NCBI GenBank assembly: GCA_023263015.1
Contig: JALQXV010000116.1
Span: forward strand, 1-8,520
Length of the DNA stretch: 8,520 nucleotides
Origin: Candidatus Saccharimonadia bacterium
Lineage (GTDB): Bacteria > Patescibacteriota > Saccharimonadia > Saccharimonadales > 2-12-FULL-41-12
Direction: 5' to 3'
Position numbers and translations under genes: made by a program. Shown here piece after piece: positions 5,973 through 8,520 of the stretch (position 1 is the first letter of the stretch; each line of letters starts with the position of its first letter). Below the pieces are notes generated by a model. It ran no database searches and was not told where the DNA came from. It saw only the letters and a program-made list of their open reading frames with translations.

Positions 5973-6209
5973 TTAATCCATTAATTCTTTAACGATGCCC
6001 CGCCACGCCTCGGTATCGTACTCAGGATGCGCTTCGGTTGGTTTAGAAGCTTCAACTGGGTCTGAGTTTGATAAGTGATTCATGACGTCGAACAGGTCGG
6101 TGTTACGTGGGTCTCTCGTAGGCTCATCTATTTTAAAGTCTCCCTGCATTGCAATGTGGCCGATTGGTATATTCTTTAGCCTATTGCTGCGTCGGAAGCC
6201 TTCATGCAT
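5973..6209 (-). CDS. Unidentified 78-residue protein between rplK and rplA
   Basis: Starting at the ATG four bases after the rplK stop, this ORF encodes 78 residues beginning MHEGFRRSNRLKNIPIGHI and ending AWRGIVKELMD. The longer in-frame version from 6278 would run 65 bp into rplK and is unlikely. A weak site, GAAGG, lies 8 nt upstream inside the rplK end. The N-terminus is basic (residues 5-12), the middle and end are rich in Asp, Glu and Pro, and no membrane segment or known domain is visible. The next gene, rplA, follows after 44 nt with its own strong ribosome-binding site. Co-orientation and tight spacing inside a ribosomal operon suggest a real, co-expressed gene, perhaps lineage-specific. 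I do not recognise it. Confidence 0.65.
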   Translation of the reverse strand: MHEGFRRSNRLKNIPIGHIAMQGDFKIDEPTRDPRNTDLFDVMNHLSNSDPVEASKPTEAHPEYDTEAWRGIVKELMD

Positions 6210-6213
6210 AGTG

Positions 6214-6645
6214 CTAGCCTTCGATTTCGACGCCCATGCTGCGGGCGGTGCCTGCAACCATTTTCTTGACTGCTTCAATGTCGTCGGTGTTCATGTCACG
6301 AGCCTTGTTTTCGGCGATTTCAGTAAGGTCTTTATCGCTAAGCTTTTTAGTAACCTTTTCGCTGTTTGGTCGGCCTGAGCCTTTTTGAATGCCAAGCTTC
6401 TCACGAATCTGTTCGTCAGTAGCGGCAGAAACAACGCGCCAGTCCATAGTACGATCATCATAGATAGTAATATGTGCGGTTACAACGCCCTTCATTTCGC
6501 GGGTTGCGTCGTTAAACGGATTAATGAAATCCATCATGTTCACACCGTGCTGACCAAGCGTGCTACCCACCGGAGGAGCTGCACTGGCTTTACCAGCTGG
6601 AATGCGCATCTTTAAGTTTGCTTTAATTTTCTTTGCGTCTGCCAT
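6214..6645 (-). CDS. rplK: 50S ribosomal protein L11
   Basis: A 143-residue L11, about the usual length (E. coli 142). It binds the GTPase-associated region of 23S rRNA at the base of the L7/L12 stalk. The N-terminal domain has the proline-containing helix APPVGSTLGQHGVNMMDF (23-40) and FNDATR (44-49). The C-terminal rRNA-binding domain has GSGRPNSEKV (89-98), LTEIAENKARDMNTDDIEA (107-125) and GTARSMGVEI (132-141). The stretch corresponding to TKTPPA in E. coli is replaced by VVSAATDEQ (71-79), a local divergence. The ATG cannot be moved upstream because TAG and TGA lie in frame. The ribosome-binding site is separated from it by a hairpin. Normally nusG is its upstream neighbour; here an opposite-strand gene intervenes. 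Confidence 0.97.
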   Translation of the reverse strand: MADAKKIKANLKMRIPAGKASAAPPVGSTLGQHGVNMMDFINPFNDATREMKGVVTAHITIYDDRTMDWRVVSAATDEQIREKLGIQKGSGRPNSEKVTKKLSDKDLTEIAENKARDMNTDDIEAVKKMVAGTARSMGVEIEG

Positions 6646-6683
6646 AAGATTATTCGAACGGAGCTAGGCTCAACGTTCTCCTT
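6646..6683 (-). promoter_or_regulatory. rplK translation-initiation region with hairpin between SD and ATG
   Basis: On the minus strand AAGGAG (6683-6678) is the only good Shine-Dalgarno sequence, yet 32 nt separate it from the ATG. The gap holds a perfect hairpin: GAACG (6678-6674) pairs with CGTTC (6660-6656) and GAGC (6671-6668) with GCTC (6664-6661), with a 2-nt bulge and the 3-nt loop CTA. When folded, AAGGA lies 10 nt from the ATG, a workable spacing. Similar hairpin-shortened spacers are known in phage T4 genes. It may also be a site for feedback control. Confidence 0.65.
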
Positions 6684-6731
6684 CCCTTTCTTTTTAACTT
6701 TTATAAAAGACAGAAGTGCGTAACAGATTAG

Positions 6732-6760
6732 ATTTTATCATCTTTATCTGTTTGAGTAAA
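6732..6760 (-). promoter_or_regulatory. rplK-rplA promoter
   Basis: On the minus strand TTTACT (6760-6755) and an extended -10, TGA-TAAAAT (-10 hexamer 6737-6732), are spaced by 17 nt. Transcription from about 6725 would give a leader of about 80 nt that contains the bridged ribosome-binding site. This promoter is needed because the opposite-strand gene separates rplK from nusG. Confidence 0.6.
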
Positions 6761-6770
6761 GTGCTAAACT

Positions 6771-6799
6771 TTGACTAATTGTTATAAATTTGTTGTAAT
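6771..6799 (+). promoter_or_regulatory. Promoter of the mTERF-like gene
   Basis: TTGACT (6771-6776, 5/6 consensus) and TGTAAT (6794-6799, 5/6) are separated by 17 nt. The start would fall near 6806, leaving a leader of about 9 nt with no Shine-Dalgarno sequence. Its -35 box lies 10 bp from that of the oppositely directed rplK promoter, a back-to-back arrangement. Confidence 0.65.
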
Positions 6800-6814
6800 A
6801 TAGCAAACTATACT

Positions 6815-7855
6815 ATGAGTATTCACCCAGAGCACTATAAAGACGCTTACCCTGGCCTAGATAAAAACCCAGGGCTAATTGAAATTGAACCGCTCAGCCC
6901 TAACGATCGTCCGTGGATCGAAGACTTAGCTGGAGCCGAAATTGGTGATGAATGGTACGAAAAAGCTAATACGCTTATTGCTATTGGTTCAGTTGACTTG
7001 CGACATACCGGAGGCGAAGAACTTCAGACGTTATCGCTAGCTGCCCGTAAGTACTTTTACGGCACGCTACTTGGCTGGGACGATCCCAAGCATGATTTGC
7101 ACAGTGCATACAGTAAATTACAGCTCAATGCAAAAAATGCAGCTGGCATATTGATCGACAGTTTTATCGAGAATCAGCGCATCATTTACGCTGCTGGCAT
7201 CAAAAACTCAGTGGTTACTAAAAAGGCACCTAATATTTTGCACTGTAGTGCTAAAGGCACACAGGAAAAAATTGATGTTCTAACTGGATTTGGGTTGGAT
7301 GTACCTAAGGTTGCTAAAAATGCCCCCACCACGCTCCAGCTAAGTCCTAAAAAGCTAGACGAGAATATAACCGCTATTAACGGCCATGATTTTGATGGCA
7401 TAAAAGTAATGAATACTATGTCGACGGTCATTGCTGCTGATAAAGACGACCTAGCTCGCCGAGTAGAAAATATAGAAGCAGTAATTAAAATTCTTGGATG
7501 GAGTCATAGCGCTCGCGAACTAATTGACAAACTTCCAGTTGTCTTAGCACTCGGCGACGAGAAGTTAATGGCGCATACCCGTCTTTTTCAAGCGCACGGC
7601 GACAAAGAGTACACATTGTCAGAAGTTGCTAACTTCTTAACCGCAACCTTATCGGCGCACCTATTGGCCGTTTATGAAAGCCCAGCGTACACTCCATCGG
7701 CAGTACGCAAGATCACTAGCAAAAATAAAGCACCAGAATGCAAAGCCAAACTTAAAGATTTATTAGTAAATAGTCCCGAGGAAGCAGAACTCCGAATTGG
7801 CAGAAAAGTAATACGCGCATTTCTGCGCGCAGAACCTAAACTTTTAGAGCAGTAA
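6815..7855 (+). CDS. Helical-repeat protein resembling mTERF; function unknown
   Basis: A 346-residue protein with no signal peptide or membrane segment. Residues 114-247 hold four tandem units of 32, 32, 32 and 38 residues. Each is helix-like and ends in a similar stretch: KKAPNILHCS (136-145), KNAPTTLQLS (168-177), MNTMSTVIAAD (199-209) and DKLPVVLALG (238-247), followed by a Leu/Lys helix. The Pro-x-x-Leu end with a following L..K...L..GL pattern resembles mTERF repeats, which form a nucleic-acid-binding solenoid in mitochondrial and plastid proteins. This is my reading, without a profile search. The C-terminal 80 residues are basic and helical (RIGRKVIRAFLR, 327-338). The start is fixed by an in-frame stop upstream and by the promoter. 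Lying opposite nusG and rplK, between transcription and ribosomal genes, it could act on RNA or DNA, but its role is unknown. Confidence 0.85.
   Translation: MSIHPEHYKDAYPGLDKNPGLIEIEPLSPNDRPWIEDLAGAEIGDEWYEKANTLIAIGSVDLRHTGGEELQTLSLAARKYFYGTLLGWDDPKHDLHSAYSKLQLNAKNAAGILIDSFIENQRIIYAAGIKNSVVTKKAPNILHCSAKGTQEKIDVLTGFGLDVPKVAKNAPTTLQLSPKKLDENITAINGHDFDGIKVMNTMSTVIAADKDDLARRVENIEAVIKILGWSHSARELIDKLPVVLALGDEKLMAHTRLFQAHGDKEYTLSEVANFLTATLSAHLLAVYESPAYTPSAVRKITSKNKAPECKAKLKDLLVNSPEEAELRIGRKVIRAFLRAEPKLLEQ
7814..7829 (-). terminator. Candidate terminator for secE-nusG inside the opposing gene
   Basis: Read on the minus strand this is CGCGCA-GAAA-TGCGCG, a perfect 6-bp G+C-rich stem closed by a GNRA-type tetraloop, followed by TATTACTTTTCT. 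It lies 26-42 nt beyond the nusG stop and within the last codons of the opposite gene. No other place for a terminator exists, because the two stop codons abut. The trailing T-run is imperfect. Confidence 0.45.
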
Positions 7856-8398
7856 TTAAACGCGCTTAACTTGCAGGCTGTCGAGTTCGACAGGAGTTTC
7901 GCGGCCGAACATATTAACCAAGACCTTGAGCTTGCCTTTGGTAGGATCGATTTCGTTGATTGCGCCGTCAAAACCTTTAAATGGACCGTCGGTAATGTTA
8001 ACGACATCGCCAACATTAAAGTCGATCTTGTGCTTAGGCTGTTCAAGACCCATGCGCTTGCTGATCTTATCCATTTCGTCATCACTAATTGGAGTTGGGT
8101 CAACGCCAGTTCCGACGAAGCCGGTTACCGACGGTGTGTTACGAACGATAAACCAAGCGTCTTCGCTCAGCTTCATTTGAACTAAGACGTAGCCTTGGAA
8201 AATGCGCTTTTCAACAACTTTACGCTTACCATTTTTAATTTCGATCATCTTTTCTTTAGGAACAAGAACTTGGAAGATCTTGTCTTTCATTTCAAGACTT
8301 TCGGCACGCTGACGAATACTTTCGGCAACTTTTTCTTCGTAACCACTGTACGTGTGAATAGCGTACCAGTGCTTATCTGAGTCGTATCGTTTACTCAT
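7856..8398 (-). CDS. nusG: Transcription termination/antitermination protein NusG
   Basis: A 180-residue NusG (E. coli 181). The NGN domain, which binds the RNA polymerase clamp, covers about 10-117, with WYAIHTYSGYEEKVAESI (11-28), VLVPKEK (44-50), RIFQGYVLVQMKLSEDAW (65-82) and VRNTPSVTGFVG (85-96). The KOW domain, which contacts Rho or ribosomal S10, covers about 125-180, with FNVGDVVNITDGPFKGFDG (127-145). The ATG overlaps the secE stop by one base (TAATG), so translation is probably coupled; AGAGGTG lies 11 nt before the ATG. The gene order secE-nusG is canonical, but the following rplK is displaced by an opposite-strand gene whose stop codon touches the nusG stop. Confidence 0.98.
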   Translation of the reverse strand: MSKRYDSDKHWYAIHTYSGYEEKVAESIRQRAESLEMKDKIFQVLVPKEKMIEIKNGKRKVVEKRIFQGYVLVQMKLSEDAWFIVRNTPSVTGFVGTGVDPTPISDDEMDKISKRMGLEQPKHKIDFNVGDVVNITDGPFKGFDGAINEIDPTKGKLKVLVNMFGRETPVELDSLQVKRV

Positions 8399-8520
8399 TA
8401 TCTTACAATCACCTCTCTAAATAGTTTATCTAATCCAAAGTCTAAAATACCCACAATCACTGCGAACACCACAGAGAAAATGAATACGGCCATGGTCAAA
8501 CGGAATGTTAAACGCATGTT
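8398..8520 (-). CDS. secE: Preprotein translocase subunit SecE, C-terminal part
   Basis: The last 40 codons of a minus-strand gene that enters from beyond base 8520. The translation includes MRLTFRLTMAVFIFSVVF and AVIVGILDFGLDKLF, then EVIVR. This is one hydrophobic membrane span after a basic segment and a short amphipathic tail, as in the conserved C-terminal transmembrane helix of SecE, which clamps SecY. The stop TAA at 8400-8398 shares its last base with the nusG ATG. Assignment rests on this pattern and on the conserved secE-nusG order. The N-terminus is outside the window. Confidence 0.9.
   Translation of the reverse strand, partial: NMRLTFRLTMAVFIFSVVFAVIVGILDFGLDKLFREVIVR

Noticed and set aside
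5564..5992. Plus-strand ORFs of 142 and 94 codons opposite the rplA N-terminus
   Set aside because: They are shadows of the Ala/Lys/Glu-rich repeat-like code of L1; hydrophobic translations arise from its antisense, with no start signals.
6210..6278. Longer start for the gene between rplK and rplA
   Set aside because: It would overlap the rplK 3' end by 65 bp, in another frame, while an ATG right after the rplK stop has an upstream GAAGG.
6698..6709. Palindrome CTTTTATAAAAG in the rplK leader, possibly a second -10 or an operator
   Set aside because: No fitting -35 box was found, and a short A/T palindrome is expected by chance here; the promoter at 6732-6760 is better.
6809..6814. TATACT directly before the ATG at 6815 as a -10 box
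   Set aside because: It would put the start site inside the coding region; the TTGACT/TGTAAT pair upstream is better spaced.
7672..8103. Minus-strand 143-codon ORF spanning the nusG 3' end
   Set aside because: It overlaps two strongly supported genes in other frames and its translation resembles no protein; it is a shadow ORF.

Overview
The window looks like a chromosomal segment from a small-genome Patescibacteria/CPR bacterium, most likely Candidatus Saccharibacteria (TM7). This is inferred from an A+T-leaning composition, compact and overlapping genes, an L1 protein with a long charged N-terminal extension, many lineage-restricted small proteins, and ordinary stop-codon use. UGA is used once as a stop inside an ATGA overlap, so the UGA-glycine code of Gracilibacteria/Absconditabacteria is not indicated. 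The taxon was not confirmed by any search. No rRNA, tRNA, CRISPR array, insertion sequence or phage gene was seen.

Right part (about 4975-8520), mostly minus strand: a modified version of the conserved secE-nusG-rplK-rplA block. The secE 3' end overlaps nusG by one base (TAATG). A plus-strand gene of 346 codons, encoding a helical-repeat protein that resembles mTERF, is wedged between nusG and rplK; its stop codon directly abuts that of nusG. A 78-codon protein of unknown function sits between rplK and rplA. Back-to-back promoters serve rplK and the repeat-protein gene. The rplK leader has its Shine-Dalgarno sequence separated from the start codon by a perfect hairpin. rplJ and rplL do not follow rplA.

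Middle (about 2769-4974): downstream of rplA is a short promoter region whose -35/-10 spacer is almost entirely an inverted repeat. It precedes a 33-codon acidic small protein and a GT4-type glycosyltransferase. Convergent to these is thyA (thymidylate synthase), whose 3' end overlaps the glycosyltransferase by 15 bp.

Left part (1-2768), minus strand: a four-gene operon consisting of an APH/choline-kinase-like phosphotransferase, an RfaE-domain-II/TagD-like nucleotidylyltransferase, a HIT-Nudix fusion, and the start of an unrecognised gene. The last three are joined by ATGA and TAATG overlaps. A kinase, a nucleotidylyltransferase and a nucleotide-cleaving HIT/Nudix protein would suit a pathway that phosphorylates a small molecule, activates it as an NDP derivative and then controls that pool. 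The substrate is unknown. Its promoter is divergent from that of thyA, and both genes appear to be transcribed as leaderless or nearly leaderless mRNAs.

The least ordinary items are the mTERF-like gene inside the secE-nusG-rplK-rplA block, the hairpin-bridged rplK ribosome-binding site, and the kinase/nucleotidylyltransferase/HIT-Nudix operon with its altered active-site motifs.
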